DNA of 5,855 nucleotides from Candidatus Sifarchaeum marinoarchaea (GCA_016294985.1 JAECRW010000102.1:1-5855); one strand, 5' to 3'. Shown: positions 1 to 5,651, counted from the stretch's first letter. Made by a program: numbers and translations. The notes: generated by a model not told the origin, from the letters alone.

Positions 1-1
1 T

Positions 2-172
2 GCACAGAAAGCTGCAGATGCTGCAATTAATCTTCTTTGGACAAAAGTAGGTGGGAAAGGTGGGGTTATAGTCATCGATAAGAATGGCAATCTGGGTTTG
101 TCTTATAATACAACAAAGATGCCAAGAGCATGGATGAATACAGAGATGTCCACTCCAGAAGTGACAATATAA
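2..172 (+). CDS. isoaspartyl peptidase / L-asparaginase (plant type), C-terminal end only
   Basis: The first 56 codons in the window end at TAA 170-172; the gene begins to the left of the window. The readable tail contains a Gly-rich turn (VGGKGGVIVID) followed by NGNLGLSYNTTKMPRAW. This is the typical end of the beta subunit of Ntn-hydrolase asparaginases, where a glycine-rich stretch leads into a strand of the form GG-x-I-x-x-D-x-x-G-N and then the F/YNT-x-x-M-x-R signature. Such enzymes are made as a precursor that cleaves itself at a threonine, and they hydrolyse L-asparagine or isoaspartyl dipeptides in the cytoplasm. The catalytic threonine is outside the window, so activity cannot be judged. 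No good hairpin terminator follows; a T5 run at 196-200 is the only candidate. Family call is fairly sure; exact substrate is not. Confidence 0.8.
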   Translation, partial: AQKAADAAINLLWTKVGGKGGVIVIDKNGNLGLSYNTTKMPRAWMNTEMSTPEVTI

Positions 173-248
173 TTTCTAAACTTTAAGAGAAGCTGTTTTT
201 CTGTAGTATTATAGGCAAATCATATTCAAAGCCTACTTAAAGAATCTT

Positions 249-276
249 AAAAAAAAGGTTTTTGAGGCCGTAGCCT
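249..276 (-). terminator. short hairpin plus T8 tract, end of minus-strand small gene
   Basis: Read on the minus strand, a 4-bp stem AGGC/GCCT with loop TACG (276 down to 265) starts inside the TAG stop of the small reading frame. It is followed by CAAAAACC and then eight T (complement of A 249-256). Archaeal transcription ends mainly at oligo-T tracts, so the T8 run is the stronger part of the evidence; the hairpin is weak. Its position right after a reading frame supports transcription of the minus strand here. It also separates this transcript from the asparaginase gene arriving from the left. Confidence 0.45.
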
Positions 277-382
277 AAACGCAGCATGACTCTTTATCAT
301 GCATTGTTAGCTCTTCTTTTTTAGCAACTGTGGCCTCTTTCTTTTGTTTTTCATTTTTAAGTCCAAGGCATTCTCCGCACAT
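275..382 (-). CDS. small cysteine-containing protein of unknown function (35 aa), possibly the 3' part of a frameshifted gene
   Basis: ATG at 382-380, TAG at 277-275. The predicted peptide starts MCGECLGLKN, has a Lys/Glu-rich middle (EKQKKEATVAKKEE) and ends HDKESCCV. It carries one CxxC (residues 2 and 5) and a terminal CC (33, 34), which could bind a metal, but no known family is recognised. The ATG lacks a clear Shine-Dalgarno sequence. Upstream, in another frame, is an open stretch from GTG 429-427 coding for MKLVSEMYKLKESDR; removing two bases (AT at 384-383) would join it to this frame and give one 50-residue protein. A TATA-like element at 455-463 lies about 30 bases before that GTG. 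So the real gene may be 275-429 with a recent shift or a sequencing error. Downstream is a T8 tract. It is divergent from the HxlR gene, a common arrangement for a regulator and its target. An alternative is a structured RNA: GAGGCC/GGCCTC at 264-269 and 332-337 can pair. Confidence 0.42.
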   Translation of the reverse strand: MCGECLGLKNEKQKKEATVAKKEELTMHDKESCCV

Positions 383-447
383 ATTCTATCAGACTCTTTT
401 AATTTATACATTTCAGAAACTAGTTTCACTTAATAAAGTATAATAGT

Positions 448-463
448 TCAAAAATTATATAAA
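448..463 (+). promoter_or_regulatory. archaeal promoter (A-rich BRE plus TATA box) of the HxlR gene
   Basis: TTCAAAAA leads into TTATATAAA (455-463), an A-rich B-recognition-like element followed by a near-consensus archaeal TATA box. Transcription would start near 485, leaving a leader of about 26 bases that contains the ribosome binding site at 499-503. The TATA core is nearly symmetrical, so it could also be read toward the left: it lies 26-34 bases from the GTG at 429 of the minus-strand small reading frame. Confidence 0.6.
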
Positions 464-484
464 CTATCAAGTCTAAAGTAATTA

Positions 485-512
485 AGTAACTATCGGAAAG
501 GAGAGTAACTAT
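485..512 (+). repeat. 9-bp direct repeat AGTAACTAT on either side of the HxlR ribosome binding site
   Basis: AGTAACTAT occurs exactly at 485-493 and 504-512, 19 bases apart start to start, with the Shine-Dalgarno sequence between them and the second copy running into the ATG. A partial third copy (AACTATC) is at 462-468, next to the TATA box, and matches AACTATC at 488-494. The position, near the inferred transcription start, would suit binding by the regulator to its own promoter region. The spacing (26 and 19 bases) is not regular by helical turns, so chance in AT-rich DNA is possible. Confidence 0.35.
499..503 (+). promoter_or_regulatory. ribosome binding site of the HxlR gene
   Basis: AGGAG (within GGAAAGGAGAG) lies 7 bases before ATG 511. 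This fixes the start codon; the same frame is closed upstream by TAA at 487-489. Confidence 0.8.
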
Positions 513-876
513 GCCAGAAAATACCAATCATTCATGTAAGACAGAAAATGAAATGCATGATATCTGTCTTTGCCCTTTACAAGGTATTATAGATATCATT
601 AGCAAAAAATGGGCGCTATTAATTGTCGCTACTATAGGAAATCATCAAATGTTAAGGTATAATGAACTCAGGAAAAAATTAGGTGAAATAAGCCCGAAAA
701 CGTTAGCTGATAGATTAAAAGAATTAGAAGGAGAAGGTTTGATTAGAAGAGAAGCCTTTGCAGAAATTCCACCTCGGGTAGAGTATTCACTTACGAACAA
801 GGGTGAAGAGTTAAGAAAAGCAATGATGCCCTTAATGAAATGGGCTTCGCAAGAACCTATGAAAAAAGCTACTTAG
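511..876 (+). CDS. HxlR-family winged helix-turn-helix transcriptional regulator
   Basis: A 121-residue cytoplasmic DNA-binding protein, normal length for the family. After a short polar N-terminus comes the family opening: Cys21-Pro22, a helix (QGIIDIISKKW, 24-34) and ALLIVATIG. RYNELRKKLGEISPKTLADRLKELEGEGLI (49-78) is the helix-turn-helix, and the wing ends in PPRVEYSLTNKGEEL (87-101). These motifs are diagnostic. Family members usually act as dimers on promoter DNA. Some (YodB and HypR of Bacillus) sense electrophiles or disulphide stress through an N-terminal cysteine. Here Cys9, Cys19 and Cys21 lie in that part, so thiol sensing is possible but inferred. The start is fixed by a strong ribosome binding site and an upstream in-frame stop. 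It is divergent from a small minus-strand frame and overlaps the convergent DUF362 gene by 8 bases. Targets are unknown; the small gene, its own promoter and the dehydrogenase/DUF362 unit are candidates. Family call is sure. Confidence 0.95.
   Translation: MPENTNHSCKTENEMHDICLCPLQGIIDIISKKWALLIVATIGNHQMLRYNELRKKLGEISPKTLADRLKELEGEGLIRREAFAEIPPRVEYSLTNKGEELRKAMMPLMKWASQEPMKKAT
862..868 (-). terminator. T6 tract immediately after the DUF362 stop codon
   Basis: On the minus strand the TAG stop (871-869) is followed by C and then six T (complement of A 862-867), enough for a simple archaeal oligo-T termination signal. It lies inside the last codons of the convergent HxlR gene. No hairpin is present. 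For the plus strand, the nearest comparable signals are T7 (984-990) and T5 (994-998), inside the DUF362 gene. Confidence 0.35.
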
Positions 877-1996
877 TTCCAGCTTCATCTAATTTCTCTC
901 TAATGACATAACCTGGGGGCGGACAACCCTCAATAAAAATTCCAAACTCTGCAAATTTCTTGCAGCAGTTACCAACAAAGATGTTTTTTTCGCATTTTTC
1001 GTCAAATTGTATGTCTGGACCTATATAAAAAGTAGAATTTTTGAGATCGTCGATTCTTCCATCAATTTTTGCATATTCTAAATTTCTTAATAGTTCTGTG
1101 AGACAACCTGAACATGCGTTTCCATTTAAGAGTTCAATACCTTTAAATTCTTTTAACTGTAACCAGGGTTCTTTAAAGGTCTTTTCAACTGTTTCTATTG
1201 GTTTCCCGTACAGTTCCATGTTATCAATATCAATTTCACCCAACCCCTTTGAATATGCGTGTTTAATGTGTTTAATCTCGTTTGGATCCATCCCCATGAT
1301 TTTTGTACAAACGCTATCTACGGTTAGCGGTTCAAATCCTGCAACAATCAAACCCATATCTACGGGAGTTCCTCTTGAAGGTCCTAGCCCTTCTAATCCT
1401 ACGATACCATCTACAATTACAATATCTGGAGTAAATGTGGCATTCAAATCTGTAATACCCTCTTCAAGCCCTGCAAAATGTATCTTTGCTTTTTCTCTCC
1501 TAGGTAGCACACCTTTCATATTTTTCAAAGCCAATGTGACACCAGTTGCAACATGGGTCTTCATTACAGGAATATCGATTATCACGTCACTTTCAATTAC
1601 AGTTTTGACCGTCCGAACTTCTTTGAGCACAGTTCCATTTGGGATGGGGACTTTAACGACTTCATCTTGATCAAAATCCACAATTCGCACAGATTCTTTC
1701 TTAGCCACTTCGTACATTCCCGAAACATGTAAGCAATCTTCGGTAACTCTTCCGTATACTGAGCTTTCTCCGATTATTGGAGTTGCCCCCAACTTTTTTA
1801 CCATTTTCACTACGACATGAACTACCTTTGCATCCGTGATGATACCTGAACCTGGTGAAAATGAGCCCTGCACGTTAGGTTTGCATAATACAACGTCCCC
1901 TTTAGATATTACAGTATCAAGACCGCCTATTTCATTAATCGCGTTCATTATATCTTGTTCTATATTGCCGGTATTTGAAATCGCAACAGGATGCAA
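869..1996 (-). CDS. DUF362 domain protein with cysteine-rich, possibly iron-sulphur-binding C-terminal tail
   Basis: 375 residues. Residues about 1-270 are a DUF362 domain: VAISNTG start, KGDVVLCKPNVQ (32-43), GIITDAKVV (51-59), IIGESS (74-79), the core DVIIDIPVMKTH (137-148), then TLALKNMKGVLPRREKAKIH (154-173) and VDGIVGLEGLGPSRG (195-209). The function of DUF362 is not established; many members occur with redox genes or iron-sulphur domains. After the domain comes a tail of about 85 residues with six cysteines: C295, C298, C335, C344, C345 and C358 in GCPPPG. The CxxC ... GxCC ... GCPP order resembles the cluster ligands of NuoB-like and hydrogenase small subunits; this is a pattern resemblance, not a demonstrated relationship. 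No signal peptide is seen, so it is probably cytoplasmic. The start is TTG, directly preceded by an in-frame TAA; Met17 is too late because it would remove the first strand. It follows the dehydrogenase by 33 bases and is probably cotranscribed with it. Confidence 0.88.
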   Translation of the reverse strand: MHPVAISNTGNIEQDIMNAINEIGGLDTVISKGDVVLCKPNVQGSFSPGSGIITDAKVVHVVVKMVKKLGATPIIGESSVYGRVTEDCLHVSGMYEVAKKESVRIVDFDQDEVVKVPIPNGTVLKEVRTVKTVIESDVIIDIPVMKTHVATGVTLALKNMKGVLPRREKAKIHFAGLEEGITDLNATFTPDIVIVDGIVGLEGLGPSRGTPVDMGLIVAGFEPLTVDSVCTKIMGMDPNEIKHIKHAYSKGLGEIDIDNMELYGKPIETVEKTFKEPWLQLKEFKGIELLNGNACSGCLTELLRNLEYAKIDGRIDDLKNSTFYIGPDIQFDEKCEKNIFVGNCCKKFAEFGIFIEGCPPPGYVIREKLDEAGTK

Positions 1997-2029
1997 TTAA
2001 TCAACTCTTTCCATTCTTTCTTTGCTACT

Positions 2030-3061
2030 TTAGGGGATGAGCAGAACTTTGATAACTTCTTTATTTTCCATCAGTTGAAAGCCCTTTTCCCACTGGTCAA
2101 GTGGTAATGTCGCGGAGATTAAAGGACGTACTTGAAGCCTTTTAAGTGATATAAGTTTAATAGCTAACTTCCAACTTGTCCAAAGCGTTCCCCACGAGCC
2201 TTTCACTTCTATTTCGCCTTCCACAATTTTGTCTAGGCTTACATTTATCTCGCGTCCCGTAAGACCGACAAGTCCGATCTTTCCTCTTCTTCGGACGATA
2301 TCAAATGCCTGTTTTTGTGCTGCTGGTGCTCCTGAGCATTCAAAAATGATATCTGCGCCTAAGCCATCAGTTAGTCTTTTTATCATGCCAACTGGATTTT
2401 CTTCTTCGACATTAATGGTCACATCAGCACCTAAAGTTTTAGCAATTTTCAGCCTGTCTTGATCAGCAGTAATACCTGTAACAATCGTCTGCGAGGCACC
2501 TGCTAGTTCAGCTAATTGAAGAATTAGCAAGCCCATAGGTCCAGGTCCTAATATCACTACAGAATCACCCATGTTAACTGGGATAATTTCAGTAGCATGT
2601 ACTGCACAGGCAGCAGGTTCAGCTAATGCAGCTTCTTCGAAAGGGATCTCTTTTGGTAATTTATGAGCAATTTTTGCTGGTACTGCCATATATTTAGCAA
2701 ATGCCCCATTAGCTCGTGCAACACCTAGGATTCTCTTGTTTGGATCGATACATCTATTTGTAGCCCCAATTCTGCAGAAATGACAAATTCCACAATTTAT
2801 TGTTGCCGGTGAAGTCACTATATCTCCTATTTCAAAGTCTCTTACAGCATCTCCGATTTCTATTACAATTCCTGAATATTCATGTCCTAAAGTTACAGGA
2901 GGCACGTAGTGCGATTTATTATGAAAAATATGAAGATCTGTTCCACAGATTCCTGCTGCCTTCACTTCAACAAGCAATTCATCAGATTTGATTTTTGGAT
3001 ATTCTACGTCTTTTAACTCGACATTTCCTTCTTCTTTAACAGTTTTAACAAGAGCTTTCAT
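2030..3061 (-). CDS. zinc-dependent medium-chain alcohol/polyol dehydrogenase (threonine/sorbitol dehydrogenase-like)
   Basis: 343 residues, full length for the MDR superfamily. It oxidises an alcohol group of a polyol, amino alcohol or alcohol using a nicotinamide cofactor. Catalytic zinc ligands are Cys39 (GICGTDLH), His60-Glu61 (LGHEYSG) and Glu148 (LAEPAACAVHA). The structural zinc site is complete: Cys90, Cys93, Cys96 and Cys104. The Rossmann motif GPGPMG is at 172-177. The segment after the second Rossmann strand reads VTGITADQDRLKIAKTLGAD; it lacks the acidic residue at the strand end that usually marks NAD preference, so cofactor choice is open. Overall it resembles threonine 3-dehydrogenase and sorbitol/galactitol-type enzymes, but the substrate cannot be read from sequence. 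The ATG is directly preceded by an in-frame TAA and has an upstream AGGAGA. It is the first gene of a probable two-gene unit with the DUF362 gene and is divergent from the GH57-like gene. Confidence 0.93.
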   Translation of the reverse strand: MKALVKTVKEEGNVELKDVEYPKIKSDELLVEVKAAGICGTDLHIFHNKSHYVPPVTLGHEYSGIVIEIGDAVRDFEIGDIVTSPATINCGICHFCRIGATNRCIDPNKRILGVARANGAFAKYMAVPAKIAHKLPKEIPFEEAALAEPAACAVHATEIIPVNMGDSVVILGPGPMGLLILQLAELAGASQTIVTGITADQDRLKIAKTLGADVTINVEEENPVGMIKRLTDGLGADIIFECSGAPAAQKQAFDIVRRRGKIGLVGLTGREINVSLDKIVEGEIEVKGSWGTLWTSWKLAIKLISLKRLQVRPLISATLPLDQWEKGFQLMENKEVIKVLLIP

Positions 3062-3071
3062 TTACTGCGAT

Positions 3072-3077
3072 TCTCCT
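3072..3077 (-). promoter_or_regulatory. ribosome binding site of the dehydrogenase gene
   Basis: On the minus strand AGGAGA ends 10 bases before the ATG at 3061, slightly far but usable. The TAA directly before the ATG excludes a longer protein. Confidence 0.6.
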
Positions 3078-3102
3078 AAAACTTTATTTTCTGAGTTGGC
3101 TT

Positions 3103-3121
3103 ACATTTGTTTTAAAAATGT
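3103..3121 (-). promoter_or_regulatory. dehydrogenase promoter: TATA box inside a 19-bp imperfect palindrome (candidate operator)
   Basis: On the minus strand TTTTTAAA (3118-3111) is a plausible archaeal TATA box about 50 bases before the ATG. Transcription from it would start near 3088 and leave a leader of about 26 bases with the ribosome binding site, the same geometry as in the HxlR promoter. The box sits within ACATTTGTTTTAAAAATGT (plus strand, 3103-3121), in which 7 of 9 base pairs are symmetrical about 3112, with perfect arms ACATTT/AAATGT. A dimeric regulator bound here would block TBP. The regulator is unknown. Confidence 0.45.
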
Positions 3122-3446
3122 ATAACACTCTTGTTTTCGCTATTGTGATTCTCTTTGTATGATTTTTATATCTTTCAGAATTGATTATGATACATCTTTT
3201 TCGAAATAAATCACAAATTGGTTCTTAGGGACATGAAAATTGACATAACAACAATATTTGTGGAAACCTATGAACTTACATGTACTAAGCCAGAAAACTC
3301 CCCTTCTAACAATCTAGACATAATACTATAAGGAAAATAACATAATACATATTTTTGCCATAAAAAGCTATCACTTTCCAGATATTTCACAATTAGCAAT
3401 AATTCTTTGTGTTGGTGTTTCATAGTTATTTTAAGCGGTTAGATAG

Positions 3447-5651
3447 ATGAATACTATTATAAGAAGAATAATAAGACCTCTAAGACACATAATAATAAAG
3501 GAAATCATAGCTGCGGTTATAATCATTTGGATATTGACAACTGCAGTCACTATGGTTTATATCTTCAACGCATTTCAATCTTTAGATTTCGGAATACCTA
3601 TTTCTAAGCAAAAGCCTCCGGTAAGCCTAAAACCTGAAATTATTGATTTTGAAACAAAAACCTATGGCGAGCCAAGTGTAGGAGACACGATTGAGATTTA
3701 TGCAAAGATTGCGAATAAAAACTCTGAAAGTAATAAGGTTAATATTCTTATTAAACATAAGGTCGACGGAGAGGAGCAATCAATATACAAAAAAAAAGTC
3801 AATCTAGAAGCCGATAAAACGAAAAAAATAAAGTTTGATTACATCTTGAAAAAGGGTGGAGAACATAAGTTTCACTTGTATTATATTCTAGATGGCAAAG
3901 AACATTTAATTAAATCAATTTCTTTAGATGTGAGCTCTTATAAAGAAGATACGCATTTTGTTGTTACTTATTTCCACTTCAACATACAATATCGTTGTGG
4001 CGATCCGGTTGTAGAAGAGAGAATAATTAATGGTTCAATTCGTAACTTACTCAATTTTTACTATGATAATCCACAATTTAAGTTTTCATTTGAAATTCAG
4101 GGGTATGCAATAGAACTAATGAGTCAAGACTATCCTGATATATTAGACATCATTCAAAAACTAACTGAACGAGGTCAGATGGAATTAGTGGTAACTCACT
4201 ACTCAGACCAACTTTTTATAGCATATCCTCTCTTAGATTTAACAAAATCAATTGAAATGTCGAATGATATTCTTAAAAAAAATAATATCAGACGCAGTAA
4301 CGTTTTTGGTGTTCAAGAATCGCAGTGGTCTCCCGTTTTACCTGAAATCATGAAAAAATTCGATTATAATATTTATGTTGGAAAGAATCGTGTGTTTAAA
4401 GATTTAGCGGAAATGGGCAATCTTCTCGCAAAATATGAAGAAACTTGTGTATGGGAAACTAAGTGGAACGATAATAACATATATGTTGTCTTAGACAGAA
4501 TGGCGAGGGTAGATAATGAAGATGACACCAAAACACTATATTATGATTGGTCACACTTTGGCGACGGTGAATATGTTAATACAGGTTTGTATGGTAACGA
4601 TTTCGAGTTTGTAGAAAGTTATCAAGAAAAGTTTGAAAATAAATTAAAGAGTTACGAAAAAAAGGATTACAAATTTCTTACGATTTCAGAGTTAGTTTAT
4701 ACAACATTAGAAAAGAACTTGGGAACAGACACAATTAAGGAAATACCTTGCTGTATGGCGGAAAATGAGTTTTTATGGACTGGGAAAAAACATCACGATT
4801 ACGAAAATGATACGGCAATTAATACCCTCGGATATAGGGCGAGAACAAGTCTTCTTGCGTTGGAAACAATACTTGAGGTTGCAGAAAACCATAATGTGGA
4901 TATTAGTGAAGAAAAGGAGTTAGTTGAAGATTTATGGAAAGAGTTACTTTTAAGCGAAGTATCGGATGGCAGAGGATGGTATCCTGACGAAATCGAAGTT
5001 GATTATTGTATTACAAAAGCTGAAAATGTCACCACCATCTGTAGAGAAACAGCAGAAGAGTTGTTAAATCAATTGGGTATAGACTCAAACGTCTTAATAG
5101 AGACGGAAAGTGATAATATATACGAGGATTTCACGTTGCCTCAGTACGAAAATGTCGAATCGCCAATATCATTTAATATACTTTGCGATAATTACTCTTA
5201 CAGTTGTTACAAGTATTCTGAAAATCTTTATTTATTAGAAATAATATTAAATCCGACAAACAGTGAAAATGTCTCAGTTAGTTTCAATGCATTGGAAGGA
5301 AATCGCTGTTATAGTCCTTTGGGTATGAATATTGACATGGATATCGAAAAATTTTCAAATTATGAACTTTATTTAATGCTAGCGAATGGATGGATATATC
5401 TCGGTGGTGAAGTGAGTTTAATAAAGGTTTGCACCACAAGACATGTTTCTATGGGTTTAAATAACACAAGTGTTGATTTCAGAGAAGATATGCTTGAGGA
5501 AGAGGTAATTTATCAGTTTTTTATATTCTTTGGTGAAAAAGAGGATGCTCTAGAGTTTGCAAACAATTTAAACGTATCTCCATATGTCCTTTCAGAAGAT
5601 ATAACGAGAGTTATATTAACTGAAGATATGGTTATTGAAAGCGAAAATTAG
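3447..5651 (+). CDS. membrane-anchored GH57-like glycoside hydrolase with N-terminal Ig/CARDB-like domain
   Basis: 734 residues. A basic N-terminus (R6, R7, R10, R13, K18) precedes one membrane helix (about 19-42); by the positive-inside rule the rest lies outside the cell. Residues about 60-162 look like an Ig/CARDB-type beta sandwich. From about 170 the order of elements follows GH57 (retaining alpha-glycan hydrolases and transferases): YFHFNIQYR (175-183) at the first motif, ERIINGSI, FSFEIQGYAIELM (213-225), LTERGQMELVVTHY (239-252), GVQESQWSPVLPEI (288-301) and HFGDGEY (370-376). Compared from memory with the Thermococcus 4-alpha-glucanotransferase, Glu291 falls at the nucleophile and Asp373 at the acid/base. 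The usual HQP of motif 1 is replaced. LWKELLLSEVSDGRGWYP (496-513) resembles the helical part after the barrel; the C-terminal 170 residues are beta-rich and unassigned. NxS/T sequons at N195, N527, N608 and N672-673 fit an exported protein. The ATG is directly preceded by an in-frame TAG; no ribosome binding site is seen. Substrate is unknown; a GH38-like or deacetylase-like activity is a lesser alternative. Confidence 0.72.
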   Translation: MNTIIRRIIRPLRHIIIKEIIAAVIIIWILTTAVTMVYIFNAFQSLDFGIPISKQKPPVSLKPEIIDFETKTYGEPSVGDTIEIYAKIANKNSESNKVNILIKHKVDGEEQSIYKKKVNLEADKTKKIKFDYILKKGGEHKFHLYYILDGKEHLIKSISLDVSSYKEDTHFVVTYFHFNIQYRCGDPVVEERIINGSIRNLLNFYYDNPQFKFSFEIQGYAIELMSQDYPDILDIIQKLTERGQMELVVTHYSDQLFIAYPLLDLTKSIEMSNDILKKNNIRRSNVFGVQESQWSPVLPEIMKKFDYNIYVGKNRVFKDLAEMGNLLAKYEETCVWETKWNDNNIYVVLDRMARVDNEDDTKTLYYDWSHFGDGEYVNTGLYGNDFEFVESYQEKFENKLKSYEKKDYKFLTISELVYTTLEKNLGTDTIKEIPCCMAENEFLWTGKKHHDYENDTAINTLGYRARTSLLALETILEVAENHNVDISEEKELVEDLWKELLLSEVSDGRGWYPDEIEVDYCITKAENVTTICRETAEELLNQLGIDSNVLIETESDNIYEDFTLPQYENVESPISFNILCDNYSYSCYKYSENLYLLEIILNPTNSENVSVSFNALEGNRCYSPLGMNIDMDIEKFSNYELYLMLANGWIYLGGEVSLIKVCTTRHVSMGLNNTSVDFREDMLEEEVIYQFFIFFGEKEDALEFANNLNVSPYVLSEDITRVILTEDMVIESEN

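Larger units (their letters stand above)
3062..3446. other. 385-base divergent intergenic region without a convincing gene
   Basis: Very AT-rich spacer between the dehydrogenase (minus) and the GH57-like gene (plus). The left end contains the dehydrogenase ribosome binding site and promoter. On the right no well-placed TATA box or Shine-Dalgarno sequence for ATG 3447 was found; ACATATTTTT (3349-3358 region) is the nearest TATA-like run and would give a leader of roughly 70 bases. An 8-bp palindrome TACATGTA lies at 3277-3284. A 32-codon frame at 3233-3331 has no supporting features. Confidence 0.5.

Noticed and set aside
212..235. TAGGC/GCCTA inverted repeat after the asparaginase gene as a terminator
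   Set aside because: Only 5 bp with a 14-base loop and no T-tract behind it on the plus strand.
307..429. 40-codon minus-strand frame from GTG 429 as a complete gene by itself
   Set aside because: Its second half (MKNKRKRPQLLKKKS) looks like out-of-frame translation of an A-rich stretch; the other frame gives a more protein-like sequence with paired cysteines, so the break is treated as a possible frameshift instead.
1041..1670. 209-codon open frame on the plus strand
   Set aside because: It lies antisense within the DUF362 gene. Its Ser/Ile/Pro-rich product resembles no family and is the usual shadow of a well-supported coding strand.
2229..2462. 77-codon plus-strand frame inside the dehydrogenase gene
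   Set aside because: Antisense shadow of a complete MDR dehydrogenase; no ribosome binding site or recognisable motif.
2800..2991. 63-codon plus-strand frame inside the dehydrogenase gene
   Set aside because: Antisense shadow with Leu/Gln-rich low-complexity composition; the opposite strand carries conserved zinc-site residues.
3277..3284. Palindrome TACATGTA as an operator for the GH57-like gene
   Set aside because: Only 8 bp, 160 bases from the start codon, with no second copy found and no promoter next to it.
3233..3331. 32-codon frame starting MKIDITTIFVETYELT in the divergent spacer
   Set aside because: The AGGG before it is only about 2-3 bases from the ATG, there is no promoter in position, and no recognisable motif; a frame this short is expected by chance in AT-rich spacer.
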